Below, piece after piece: positions 29,301 to 36,682 of a stretch of 64,000 nt of DNA (position 1 is the first letter of the stretch; every line of letters begins with the position of its first letter). The notes under the pieces were generated by a model. The model was not told the origin of the DNA, ran no database searches, and saw only the letters and a program-made list of their open reading frames with translations. Source of the stretch: CAVQEK01 sp964596645 (GTDB lineage Bacteria > Bacteroidota > Bacteroidia > Cytophagales > Cyclobacteriaceae); assembly GCA_964596645.1 (NCBI GenBank), contig CAZQVB010000005.1, positions 104,866-168,865 of the forward strand, written 5' to 3'. Position numbers and translations under genes: made by a program.

Positions 29301-29730
29301 AAGTAACCAGGCCGGTGACAGTCTGCGCCTGCATGTATACTTCAATCTTGCTATCGCTGTCTTTCTGTAGCTTCTTAATGAAGATATTATTGTTGATCTG
29401 TCGAAAGCTAATCTTCTGACTTTGCGATAACATCATGAGCAATTCGGAAACACTATGCCTTCTGTGCTCCAACATTATTTGCTGTTTTTGGTGTATGTCT
29501 GCTTTATCATATGCAAACACATATTCAGTGCGCATCTCGATAATGCTGAGCAGCTCCTCAATGGTTGCCGATTCTTTGTCTATATGAATATTTACATCAT
29601 AGACACTTTTCACGTTTTGCGCGGCACTCTCTTCTGCCAGCAGTAAGCTGTAGGCAAAGAACTGAGCGACTATTCCGATAATGGCATATTTTGATAACAT
29701 GCTTAGTAGTAGTAACGTCTTTTTTTTCAT
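26374..29730 (-). CDS. susC: SusC-like TonB-dependent transporter with STN signalling domain
   Basis: The 1118-residue protein begins with a signal region (to about 38), then an STN domain (about 42-112, NIHIDKESATIEELLSIIE onward), a CarboxypepD_reg-like carboxypeptidase domain (TVTGLVTSAEDGDGLPGVNV; GTSQGTVTDLDGRYNL), the SusC box LDELVVIGYGTQKKSDLTGS, a plug and a 22-strand barrel that ends in aromatic residue F. The STN domain is the interaction site for a FecR-type anti-sigma factor, so this receptor both imports oligosaccharide and signals. FecR and ECF sigma genes lie just upstream, which fits trans-envelope regulation. The 135-base spacer before the start holds two perfect hairpins. 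The family is certain; the substrate is inferred. Confidence 0.96.
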   Translation of the reverse strand: MKKKTLLLLSMLSKYAIIGIVAQFFAYSLLLAEESAAQNVKSVYDVNIHIDKESATIEELLSIIEMRTEYVFAYDKADIHQKQQIMLEHRRHSVSELLMMLSQSQKISFRQINNNIFIKKLQKDSDSKIEVYMQAQTVTGLVTSAEDGDGLPGVNVIVKGTSQGTVTDLDGRYNLEVPGQEAILVFSSVGFVQEEVLVGNQAVIDLSLMPDLTQLDELVVIGYGTQKKSDLTGSVSSLSMEEFSSVPVGSVDQMMQGRAAGVQVTSSSGSPGASSSIKIRGVNSINSSSEPLYVIDGVPIAANTSGDISASGTSGNTGNNILSTINPGDIQSIEILKDASSTAIYGSRGANGVIIITTKSGASEKSTINFNANYGVSTIPGGYDLLSADDFFVYFNEFAALEGLTPIDPALPMEDNDWFDIASQNGVVQNYQLSLTGGSKKTNYYISGSYYDEEGVVKESYLRRYTGRINAEHSPTDRVRIGVNFNYSHNETGMDEGNQIRTVQDALALAPNIPQTDPSGPVYYPSFEYIGNGQIFAFNPLGYIYGNDYENFNDRLLLSANAAIDITPSLSFKSTFGVDLIYSMDQFYTTKLHAPGQNTNGRAQVEQRRTFSLTNSNQLIYQKTAGKHSFNGTLIHEVTKASTQNTRNNWDNFPTDALSFYGIQTGTIAANIGNQLREWAMLSFATRLNYTYDSRYLFTFTARQDGSSRFGTDNKWGFFPSGAVAWRLSEESFMQQSEIISDLKLRGSYGLTGNTDIGFYNSIVTIGTRQYSSVGTEITAYTPQRIANEDLRWETTKQLNIGFDLGMWNNRLTLNADYFNSVTNDLLLAVNIPENSGFSSVLKNAGSVKNDGIELTLNAVAVSNEKFNWNIMGTFSRSVNKVTDLGGENQIGVGGQTLIVGQPLRNHLGVIQTGIFQTEEEILTNPARPNDEPGVPRYRDVNEDGRIDGNDNLVLGRGFPDFFYGLTSTFTYGNFDLFVYFSGVEGLTVLNATKRDLTTGRGQNIIQEYFDNRWTEDNPSDTYPRIDPLHAPNSDLYLEDASFLRLKVLTLGYNIPVNQNWLSNARVYVSGQNLFTITGYSGFDPEVNSNGQNNVAPPTDNGAYPRARNISVGVNLTF

Positions 29731-29763
29731 AGTTTTAGGTGTTTATATTAAAATTGTGTAAGG

Positions 29764-29828
29764 GGCATCAGGCTACTCGCCAAAGGATCCTGATGCCTAA
29801 GCCTGCATTCTCCCATGAATGCAGGCTT
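29764..29828 (-). promoter_or_regulatory. Tandem perfect hairpins between fecR and susC
   Basis: Two adjacent inverted repeats fill the fecR-susC spacer. The first in transcription order pairs 29799-29809 with 29818-29828 (11 bp perfect, 8-base loop). The second pairs 29764-29772 with 29789-29797 (9 bp perfect, 16-base loop). Neither is followed by a clear T-run on the minus strand, though the first has TTTATTA on the plus strand. They could terminate or attenuate read-through from fecR, or stabilise the 5' end of the susC transcript. Confidence 0.55.
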
Positions 29829-29865
29829 TATTACGGGGGGTATTTGTAGATCATAGCAGCATACT

Positions 29866-30906
29866 TTAGTTGAATATTAAATAAACTATATCGTCTTCTA
29901 TTTTATATTCTACATCCTTAGAGAAGCTCATTCCCCGTAGAACGTTTTCAAGACTTTGATTTTCAAATTTCCCAATGAATTTCCATTGATAATCTGGAGG
30001 TTCAACGACTTCAATCTGCACTCCATACCATTGCTCTAATTTCTTCACCACATCACCTATGTTGTCTTCATTGAACTGTAACACGCCGTCTTTCCAAGCT
30101 AATTGATCCTTCTCAAATAGTCGCTTTTCTAAAGCCTGCACTGACTTGCTGTACAACACTTCCTCACCAGGCTTTAGCATCACACTTAGCGCTTGATCTA
30201 AATCTTCTGTCACCGATACTTGCACCATACCATCTACCAATGAAACAGTAGCAATATCTGAATCAGTATGATACCGCACATTGAAACTCGTACCTAAAGC
30301 AGTGGTAGATAAGGAGCCACTCAGCACAGAAAATGGTTTTTCATTATCCTCTGTAACATCAAAGAAAGCTTCGCCTGCCAATGATACCGTACGCTCATGG
30401 GCCGCAAAATTTTCTGGAAAAGATATTTTACTATTTGAATTTAAGAAAACCATAGATCCATCGGGCAAGCGCAGCGTAAGTCGCTGACCAGATTTGGTGG
30501 ATTTAGTTATAAGTGTGGGGGTAGTTGCCGGAGATGGCGCTTGTACATTAGCCACATAAAAAAATACTGCTGCAGACACCAATGCCAGAATAATCATTGC
30601 AGCATATCGAAGGCGATTTCTGGTGTTTGTATATGTCAATGTTGTGTGACTATCATTTATAGCAATAGGTTTATGATCAAGCCTATCATTCTGTTGCATT
30701 CGTTCATGTATCTTCGACAGCAGTCGGTCTCTAGCTCCCAGAAAGCCATTGTCGCTGCGCTTGCAGTTTTCCCATTTTTGTCGCATCTGGTCTGTAACCT
30801 CCATAGAATCTGCCTTGGCAAGCCATAGCCAAAAATCACGCTTTTCCTGTTCACTGCAAACGCCCGTCAGGTATCGATGTAAAAAATCTTTATCGTATTT
30901 TTTCAT
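29866..30906 (-). CDS. FecR-family anti-sigma factor
   Basis: The 346-residue inner-membrane protein has a cytoplasmic N-terminal sigma-binding region (about 1-95, FLHRYLTGVCSEQEKRDFW), one membrane helix (about 102-120, AAMIILALVSAAVFFYVA), the periplasmic FecR domain (LRLPDGSMVFLNSNSKISFP, then AGEAFFDV) and a C-terminal DUF4974-type domain (DVVKKLEQWYGVQIEV). This layout receives a signal from the STN domain of a SusC-like receptor and controls an ECF sigma factor. Both partners are encoded next to it, sigma 171 bases upstream and SusC 135 bases downstream, so a dedicated three-part circuit is well supported. Confidence 0.94.
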   Translation of the reverse strand: MKKYDKDFLHRYLTGVCSEQEKRDFWLWLAKADSMEVTDQMRQKWENCKRSDNGFLGARDRLLSKIHERMQQNDRLDHKPIAINDSHTTLTYTNTRNRLRYAAMIILALVSAAVFFYVANVQAPSPATTPTLITKSTKSGQRLTLRLPDGSMVFLNSNSKISFPENFAAHERTVSLAGEAFFDVTEDNEKPFSVLSGSLSTTALGTSFNVRYHTDSDIATVSLVDGMVQVSVTEDLDQALSVMLKPGEEVLYSKSVQALEKRLFEKDQLAWKDGVLQFNEDNIGDVVKKLEQWYGVQIEVVEPPDYQWKFIGKFENQSLENVLRGMSFSKDVEYKIEDDIVYLIFN

Positions 30907-31077
30907 TATTTATTTTGGGATATCTATAGTACGCACAGGCACTGTCCATACCCCCACTTGCACAACATATTTTTTTCCATATTGCATTCTTTTCAAATAA
31001 ATCTCAGTAGAATCACACAAAGAATATACGTTTATCAAATAGTTGCTTTTTTGGTGCAGACACACCGCTAATTACAT

Positions 31078-31665
31078 TTACAGTGCAATACTCAATTTAT
31101 ACTCAATAGTCAAGCGTTCTTTAAGAACCTGAAGTGCCGCAGACATTTGTTTTTCTACAGTTCCCTGCGAAATATTCAGTAAATCAGCTATTTCTTTGTA
31201 AGTCATGCCTTTTTCCCGGTTGAGCTTAAATACCATACGACGCTTCGTGGGAAGTTCATCAATCAGCCGATCCAATATCTCTTTGAGCTCGTAAAAGTTC
31301 ATCTGCTGCTCTGTTGATGAATTTAAGGAAATAATTGAATTTGTTTTCATCTCAAGTTGATGCTTTTCCATGGCAGCATATCGCCGCATGCGATCTATTA
31401 CCAAATTTCTGGCAATAACGAATAAGAAACCACTCAGACCCTTCTCACTGTCCAATTGCTCATGTTTTTCCCATAGCTTAATGAATACATCCTGCACCAC
31501 CTCCTCTGCATCCTCTATCGAGGGCAAATAACCATATACAAAATGAAGACATCGCGAAAAATAATAATGATAAACCTGCTCAAATGCCTTTAGATCGCCA
31601 GCTATCAACCTTGACAATACAGTGATTTCATTATATGACACTTTTTCCTTTTGCATATGTCTCAT
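31078..31665 (-). CDS. ECF sigma-70 factor, partner of FecR
   Basis: This 195-residue protein contains sigma region 2 (FEQVYHYYFSRCLHFVYGYL, then DAEEVVQDVFIKLWEKHEQL) and region 4 with its helix-turn-helix (ELPTKRRMVFKLNREKG, then YKEIADLLNISQGTVEKQMS), the normal layout of Bacteroidota ECF factors paired with FecR. An ATG three codons in (31656) is an equally good start. It would direct transcription of susC and downstream genes when the receptor binds its glycan. Unusually it starts 12 bases after the stop of an enoyl-CoA hydratase gene, so it may be part of a longer catabolic transcript rather than have its own promoter. Confidence 0.94.
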   Translation of the reverse strand: MRHMQKEKVSYNEITVLSRLIAGDLKAFEQVYHYYFSRCLHFVYGYLPSIEDAEEVVQDVFIKLWEKHEQLDSEKGLSGFLFVIARNLVIDRMRRYAAMEKHQLEMKTNSIISLNSSTEQQMNFYELKEILDRLIDELPTKRRMVFKLNREKGMTYKEIADLLNISQGTVEKQMSAALQVLKERLTIEYKLSIAL

Positions 31666-31676
31666 GTTTTAATACC

Positions 31677-32393
31677 CTATTCTTCCCTGGCTATCTGCAT
31701 AGCCAACACATCAAACTGCACATCAACACCAGCTGTAGATCTTCCTTCATCCATTAATGCCGTTTTGGCAAGACAGAAAGCATTTGAATTCAATGATTTA
31801 AGATGCTCCAGCAACGTGTTCAGTTCTATTTCTGACGCTATTACCTTGGTAAGCAATCCGTACTGTAGAGATGCCTGAGCATCATTCTTTGCACAAAGCA
31901 TTACTATTTCTTTGGCTTTTGCCTCGCCAATCAGTCGCCTAAGCCGCGTCATACCACCCCATCCTGGCAGCCAACCATGCTGCAGCTCCGGACTGTACAA
32001 GACGGCTGTATTGCTTGCTATTCGAAAGTCACAAGCCAATGCAAGCTCCAGCCCCCCTCCTATGGCATAGCCATGTATGTATGCCACGGTTGGTTTAGCC
32101 AGCTTTTCTAGTTTGTTAAACACTTCATTGCCATATTCTATCCAGTGGTTTGCCTTTTCACGAGTCAGCGATCGAAATTCATTCAGATCGGCACCAGAAG
32201 AAAATGCACGATCGCCAGCTCCTTGCAGCATCACTACCTTTATGTTCTCATCTGAAACTGCCTGAGCTATGGCTGCATCTAATCCATAAAGCATGTCGAA
32301 ACCGATACAATTGAGTTTCGAGGGATTATTTAAAGTAATTGTAAATACTCCATTCTTTAAACGGGTTAATATTTTTTGCTCCGTGCTATTCAT
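31677..32393 (-). CDS. Enoyl-CoA hydratase/isomerase family protein
   Basis: The 238-residue crotonase-fold protein shows the oxyanion-hole blocks GDRAFSSGADLNEF and YIHGYAIGGGLELALACDFRIAS, and HGWLPGWGGMTRLRRLIG. The two usual catalytic glutamates of hydratases are partly conserved by position (ELQHGWLPGWGG lacks a clear second Glu), so hydratase, isomerase or decarboxylase chemistry is open. It acts in the cytoplasm on an acyl-CoA. Together with the CoA-transferase at 33648-35222 it suggests a route that activates a short acid and processes the thioester. Such genes are unusual within a polysaccharide locus. It lies 25 bases after the NRAMP-related transporter gene. Confidence 0.85.
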   Translation of the reverse strand: MNSTEQKILTRLKNGVFTITLNNPSKLNCIGFDMLYGLDAAIAQAVSDENIKVVMLQGAGDRAFSSGADLNEFRSLTREKANHWIEYGNEVFNKLEKLAKPTVAYIHGYAIGGGLELALACDFRIASNTAVLYSPELQHGWLPGWGGMTRLRRLIGEAKAKEIVMLCAKNDAQASLQYGLLTKVIASEIELNTLLEHLKSLNSNAFCLAKTALMDEGRSTAGVDVQFDVLAMQIAREE

Positions 32394-32418
32394 TAGTATT
32401 GTTATTTCAATAAAGTAT

Positions 32419-33651
32419 TTAAATCAGTTCAAGCATGCCTCCGACAGCAAGCACACCCATGTAAGTGGTAAAAACCAGTGTGATGATCAGCATCACATTC
32501 ATAAACCAACCTATTGTATATTTGCCCATTATTTTACTGCTGTTCAGCAGTAGTAAAATAAAGACAATCATCAGAGGCATGATGATTGGATTGATGGCCT
32601 GAGAGGCTATCATAAGCACGACAGGCTTGCCACCAAAAATGGGAATTGTTAATCCCGAAAATGCAATCAAAAGAACCATTACTCTGAAAGCAGGTATGCG
32701 CAAATCTCTTTTAATACCGGTAAATTCATTGATCAACCAGGGCAGCAATATCATATTAGGAAACACAGAGGACAAACCTGCTGCAAGTATGCCAACTACA
32801 AAAAAGGATACCGCATATCTTCCGGCCAACGGTTCCAGCGTGTACAGCATGTCGATGGCACTATCAATTTGAATGCCCCTTGGTAAGAGTGTTCCCGCTG
32901 CACTTGCGATGATACAGGCACTGATGAAAAAGGTGAGACCCATCGCAATGAATGCATCCCTTCTTTCTGTTTTGAGGTCTTTAATTTTCCAATTATTTTC
33001 ACGCACTAAGTTGCTTCTTGAAATGAGGCAAACTCCTGCCATTGTAGTTCCTACCATGCCTGCTATGACCAAAAATGGCGATCCCGTCTTGGGTATTTCT
33101 GGTACTAAACCTGATAAAACTGTTGCGGGCTGTGGTATGACCATTAGCATGGTCAGTATGAAACTAATGCCCATCACCGCCACGGCTATTGATACCACCT
33201 TAATGAATAATTTATGCTTACCATTCCAGTACAGTGCATACAATAAGATGATCATGCAAGCTGCAGTTACAATCGGACTAAGTCCTTTCCCATCTGCGGT
33301 AAATGGCCTTGACCATTCCTGCACCACCTCCGACACTATGGCAACTACACCAATAATAGAGGTGACTATGGCCAGGGTAAGGGCTGCGATCACCACTAAG
33401 GTCAATGGTTTGTTGATTTGTTTTCTGAACAGAAACAGCAAGGGTTGGCCAGAAACAATGGTAAGCCGCCCAATGGCGGTCATGAGAAATGCAGTAAAAA
33501 GACATGAAAGCAGCAGGGCCCAGGTGAGTGTCATTCCATACCTGGCACCAGCTACTGCCATAGTCGTGACACTGCCTGTGCCAATTACATAGCCGATCAT
33601 GAACATGCCCGGCGCAATCGAATTAAAAAAATGTGCTAGTTGTCCTTTCAA
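32419..33651 (-). CDS. NRAMP-related membrane transporter, divergent ion site
   Basis: About eleven hydrophobic helices and the opening APGMFMIGYVIGTGS place this 410-residue protein in the NRAMP/APC superfamily. Canonical NRAMP metal transporters carry DPGN in helix 1 and a metal-binding Met in MPH of helix 6. Here helix 1 reads VIGTGSVTT and helix 6 VGTTMAGVC, so the usual Asp, Asn and Met ligands are not evident. Substrate is therefore unknown; an organic acid or other cation is possible. The frame opens at a TTG (33651-33649) that overlaps the upstream TGA (TTGA), with an in-frame TGA shortly before it; the next ATG would remove 15 residues of helix 1. The TTG start is preferred and implies translational coupling to the CoA-transferase. 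Confidence 0.8.
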   Translation of the reverse strand: MKGQLAHFFNSIAPGMFMIGYVIGTGSVTTMAVAGARYGMTLTWALLLSCLFTAFLMTAIGRLTIVSGQPLLFLFRKQINKPLTLVVIAALTLAIVTSIIGVVAIVSEVVQEWSRPFTADGKGLSPIVTAACMIILLYALYWNGKHKLFIKVVSIAVAVMGISFILTMLMVIPQPATVLSGLVPEIPKTGSPFLVIAGMVGTTMAGVCLISRSNLVRENNWKIKDLKTERRDAFIAMGLTFFISACIIASAAGTLLPRGIQIDSAIDMLYTLEPLAGRYAVSFFVVGILAAGLSSVFPNMILLPWLINEFTGIKRDLRIPAFRVMVLLIAFSGLTIPIFGGKPVVLMIASQAINPIIMPLMIVFILLLLNSSKIMGKYTIGWFMNVMLIITLVFTTYMGVLAVGGMLELI

Positions 33652-35222
33652 TATTCACTTATTAGATGCCTTTCCGCTTCAAACCTCTCCTTGAGTCCGA
33701 GCAGCCCTGGCCTATACACTTCCGTTGAAATCCTCTTAACTGTTTTTGGCACTATCGGCTCAAATTCCATCATGTCCAATACATCCTTTTGCAGATCTAC
33801 TCCCGGTGCTATTTCTGTAAGCATTATGCCCTCTTTGGTGAGCTGAAACACTGCACGCTCGGTGATATAATAAATTTGCTGACCACGCTCCAGGGCATAT
33901 TTTCCTGAAAATGATACCTGCTCCACCTGATGAATAAATTTTTTGAATTTGCCCGGGTAGGTCACGTTGATGCCATGGTCAGTGATTTCCTGGGTAGATT
34001 TCACTGCAAATGAACCGCAATAGACCACTGTCTTGGCGTTTTGAGATATGTCTATGCTACCCCCGCAGCCGGTGATGATGTCGTTGAACCGGCTGGAATT
34101 GATGTTGCCGTGCCGGTCTATCTGGGCAAAACCCAGGAAGGCAATGTCGAGCCCACCGCCCTGAAAGAAGTCAAACTGATAGCCGTCGTCTACTATGGAA
34201 GATGGGTTGTACATAGCGCCGAAGTTCAGCCCTGTAGTAGGGATACCTGCCGAGGCACCCTGCTCTATCATGAACACGATGTGCTTGGTGATATCTTCTT
34301 GCATGGCCACAATGGGTATACCGTCGCTCATGCCGTAGCCAAGGTTGGCGAAGTCGCCTTTGGTCAGTTGCATGGCGGCCCTGCGGCACACCAGGCGCTT
34401 TATACCTTCGAGCTTTAGCTCTTCGGAGTCGGCCTGGTAGGGCACATCACGCCGCACCAGTGCCTGGTCAAAACCTGAGATGAAGGTCATTTGCTGGGAG
34501 GCGTCCTGTACCACATAGTCGATGAACACACCGGGCACCTTTACATTGGAAGGGTCACAATGCCCTTCTTTTATGTATTTGACCTGCGCTATGACAATGC
34601 CTCCGTTCACTTTGGCTGCCTGTGCGATGGATAGCATGGAAAGTGTTCCCACTTCTTCTTCCATCGTAAGGTTGCCTTCGCTGTCCACAGAGGTGCCTCT
34701 GATAATGGCTACATCAATAGGAAAGGCTTTATAAAACAAATATTCATTGCCTGCCAGGTTCACCACCTCCACGATGTCTTCTGTGGTGATGTCGTTTATC
34801 TTTCCCCCTTCCAGGCGGGGGTCTACAAATGTGTGAAGCCCAACGCGCGTAACAACACCGGGCTGACCAGAGGCCGAAGCGCGCATGGTGTGGCCAAGCA
34901 CACCTTGTGGCAGGTTATAGCCTTTTATTTTATTGGCTTTTGCCAGTTCTACCAGCTTTGGCGCGTTGCCCCAAAAGCCTCCTATATCGGTATGGATAAG
35001 CCCTTCGATGGCCAGGTGATTGAGCCCGCGGGCAGCATTGTCGCCTATACCACAGGGGTGGATCGTTTTCAATTGTTTAGGGTGCCCTGTTCTTTTGTAA
35101 TGCTCGCCCAGGGCCTTCAGCACCTTGTCGGGCACTACGTGTCCCGCGCCCGCCCCGCCTATGGCTACTGTAGCACCATCGCCTATCAAGGCTACCACAT
35201 CTTTAGCTTCTACTATTTTCAT
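33648..35222 (-). CDS. Acetate/propionate CoA-transferase-like acyl-CoA transferase (fused alpha-beta, YdiF type)
   Basis: The 524-residue protein fuses both family I CoA-transferase halves: the alpha half (IGGAGAGHVVPDKVLKALGE) and the beta half, with IEQGASAGIPTTG holding the catalytic glutamate that forms the enzyme-CoA thioester. FGAMYNPSSIVDDGYQFDFFQGGGLDIAFLG and similar blocks are family typical. It moves CoA from acyl-CoA to a short carboxylic acid such as propionate, acetoacetate or lactate; the acid is not known here. It overlaps the GH29-like gene by four bases (ATGA) at its start and the NRAMP-related gene by four (TTGA) at its end, so three unlike functions are translationally coupled. 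A role in using an acid released from the glycan is inferred. Confidence 0.9.
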   Translation of the reverse strand: MKIVEAKDVVALIGDGATVAIGGAGAGHVVPDKVLKALGEHYKRTGHPKQLKTIHPCGIGDNAARGLNHLAIEGLIHTDIGGFWGNAPKLVELAKANKIKGYNLPQGVLGHTMRASASGQPGVVTRVGLHTFVDPRLEGGKINDITTEDIVEVVNLAGNEYLFYKAFPIDVAIIRGTSVDSEGNLTMEEEVGTLSMLSIAQAAKVNGGIVIAQVKYIKEGHCDPSNVKVPGVFIDYVVQDASQQMTFISGFDQALVRRDVPYQADSEELKLEGIKRLVCRRAAMQLTKGDFANLGYGMSDGIPIVAMQEDITKHIVFMIEQGASAGIPTTGLNFGAMYNPSSIVDDGYQFDFFQGGGLDIAFLGFAQIDRHGNINSSRFNDIITGCGGSIDISQNAKTVVYCGSFAVKSTQEITDHGINVTYPGKFKKFIHQVEQVSFSGKYALERGQQIYYITERAVFQLTKEGIMLTEIAPGVDLQKDVLDMMEFEPIVPKTVKRISTEVYRPGLLGLKERFEAERHLISEY

Positions 35223-36580
35223 TCTTTATCTATTCTACTTTCCAGCTTCAGTACATATACATATTTAATATTTGACGGATTGATCGATTGGTATGGAAAA
35301 GTGACGCTCACTTTATCTCCTTGCTGATCAAAAGCCAATGCTTCATCCACACCGAGCAGGTGTATTTCTTCTATTTTTTCCTTTACACTTAATTCTATGT
35401 GGCGTTGTGGCCATTCCAATAAATGAACATATTGGGCTGAGTCTGTTTTGGTGGCTTTGCTCGTTATGTTGCAGGGTATGGTCTCCGGCTCAGTTTTATA
35501 AATGGCCTCACCATTTACCTTAAGCCAGCTTCCCACATCAGCCAATCGCTGCTGCATGATCACCGGTATTCGTCCGTCTGCTGTTGGGCCAATGTTTAGC
35601 AATAGATTACCGCCCTCGGCCACTACTCTCACCAGCATTTCTACCAACTCCTCCGAACTCATGTAATCATCCAAAACCTCTACTCTGCTGTAGCCAAATG
35701 ACTTGCCTATACCCCGCATTTCTTCCCACTTGTGGTTGTGGTTTTTTGGCGCATTGATATCACTATATTGAGTGTTGAAATAGCTGCCAATTTTTTTGTT
35801 GGTATCCTTGCCCCACCGGTCGTTCACCACAACTTCATCTTTCACTGGCGACTGGGTGTACAACCAATCGAGAAACTGGTCATTTTGAAACTCTCGCATG
35901 GTATAGTTGCTATGGCCACCTGCCACGATAATGTCTGGCCTGTAAGCCATCACCACTTCCTTCAATTGTGGCTGCAACTTATTCTGCATATAATCCATCG
36001 GGGCATGGATATACAGTGGGTCGAACCAAGAGTCCAGGCTGTAGGATATACCCATTCTTAAGCCTGTGGCTTTTACCGACATGGTTAAGTCGCCCAGCAG
36101 GTCGCGGTGCGGACCCACATCCATGCTGTTCCAGTTCCAGCTATAGGCAGATGGCCATAAAGCAAAACCATCGTGGTGCTTGGCTACCATCACCACGTAT
36201 TTGGCGCCGGCATTTTGGAAGATAGCGGCCCACTGATCGGGATTAAACAATTCAGCCTTGAACTGCGCCACGAAATCCTGATACCTTTTAGCTTCGCCGT
36301 ATACTGTATTGTGAAATTCCATCGCAGGAGCGTGTCCTCTATCCAAGGAGTGCCAGTACCATTCGCCATAGGCCTGCAGCTTTTCGCTCCAGTGGGTGGC
36401 ATCATTGATCTCACCTGAATAGTTCCAGGCGGGTACGGAATAAATACCCCAGTGTATCATTATCCCAAACTTGGCCTCACCATACCAATCGGGCAATGCC
36501 ATGGCTTCCTGTGCCCTGGTCGTGCAAGCATACAGCATAAGGAATGCCGTCATTAAATGTGATAAGGTGATTCTTCTCAA
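35219..36580 (-). CDS. GH29-like protein lacking the usual nucleophile aspartate
   Basis: The family fold is clear: DWYGEAKFGIMIHWGIYSVPAW near 30, VAKHHDGFALWPS near 133, VNDRWG near 265 and GGNLLLNIGPTADGRIP near 320. A Sec or lipoprotein signal (about 1-25) exports it. The nucleophile segment, normally PDxxWxD, reads YRPDIIVAGGHSN; the residue aligned with the nucleophile is G221, and D216 lies five residues earlier. With the sequence otherwise intact it is not decayed, so it may be a binding protein, use another residue, or have changed chemistry. It starts 102 bases after an aldehyde dehydrogenase gene and its stop overlaps the CoA-transferase start. The normal GH29 at 8381-10135 keeps the Asp. 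Confidence 0.85.
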   Translation of the reverse strand: MRRITLSHLMTAFLMLYACTTRAQEAMALPDWYGEAKFGIMIHWGIYSVPAWNYSGEINDATHWSEKLQAYGEWYWHSLDRGHAPAMEFHNTVYGEAKRYQDFVAQFKAELFNPDQWAAIFQNAGAKYVVMVAKHHDGFALWPSAYSWNWNSMDVGPHRDLLGDLTMSVKATGLRMGISYSLDSWFDPLYIHAPMDYMQNKLQPQLKEVVMAYRPDIIVAGGHSNYTMREFQNDQFLDWLYTQSPVKDEVVVNDRWGKDTNKKIGSYFNTQYSDINAPKNHNHKWEEMRGIGKSFGYSRVEVLDDYMSSEELVEMLVRVVAEGGNLLLNIGPTADGRIPVIMQQRLADVGSWLKVNGEAIYKTEPETIPCNITSKATKTDSAQYVHLLEWPQRHIELSVKEKIEEIHLLGVDEALAFDQQGDKVSVTFPYQSINPSNIKYVYVLKLESRIDKE

Positions 36581-36682
36581 TGTCTATTCTTAAATAGTTT
36601 ATCAAATCCGGCCGTCACGCTCCTCATGCCTGGTCTCCAACCTGCCGGATTGCCTTTGGGAGAGTTGCTTGTTTTCTTCATA

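Noticed and set aside
36605..36651. 8 bp inverted repeat in the spacer between the aldehyde dehydrogenase and GH29-like genes
   Set aside because: The arms are short and the loop is 31 bases; no T-run follows. Too weak to call a terminator.
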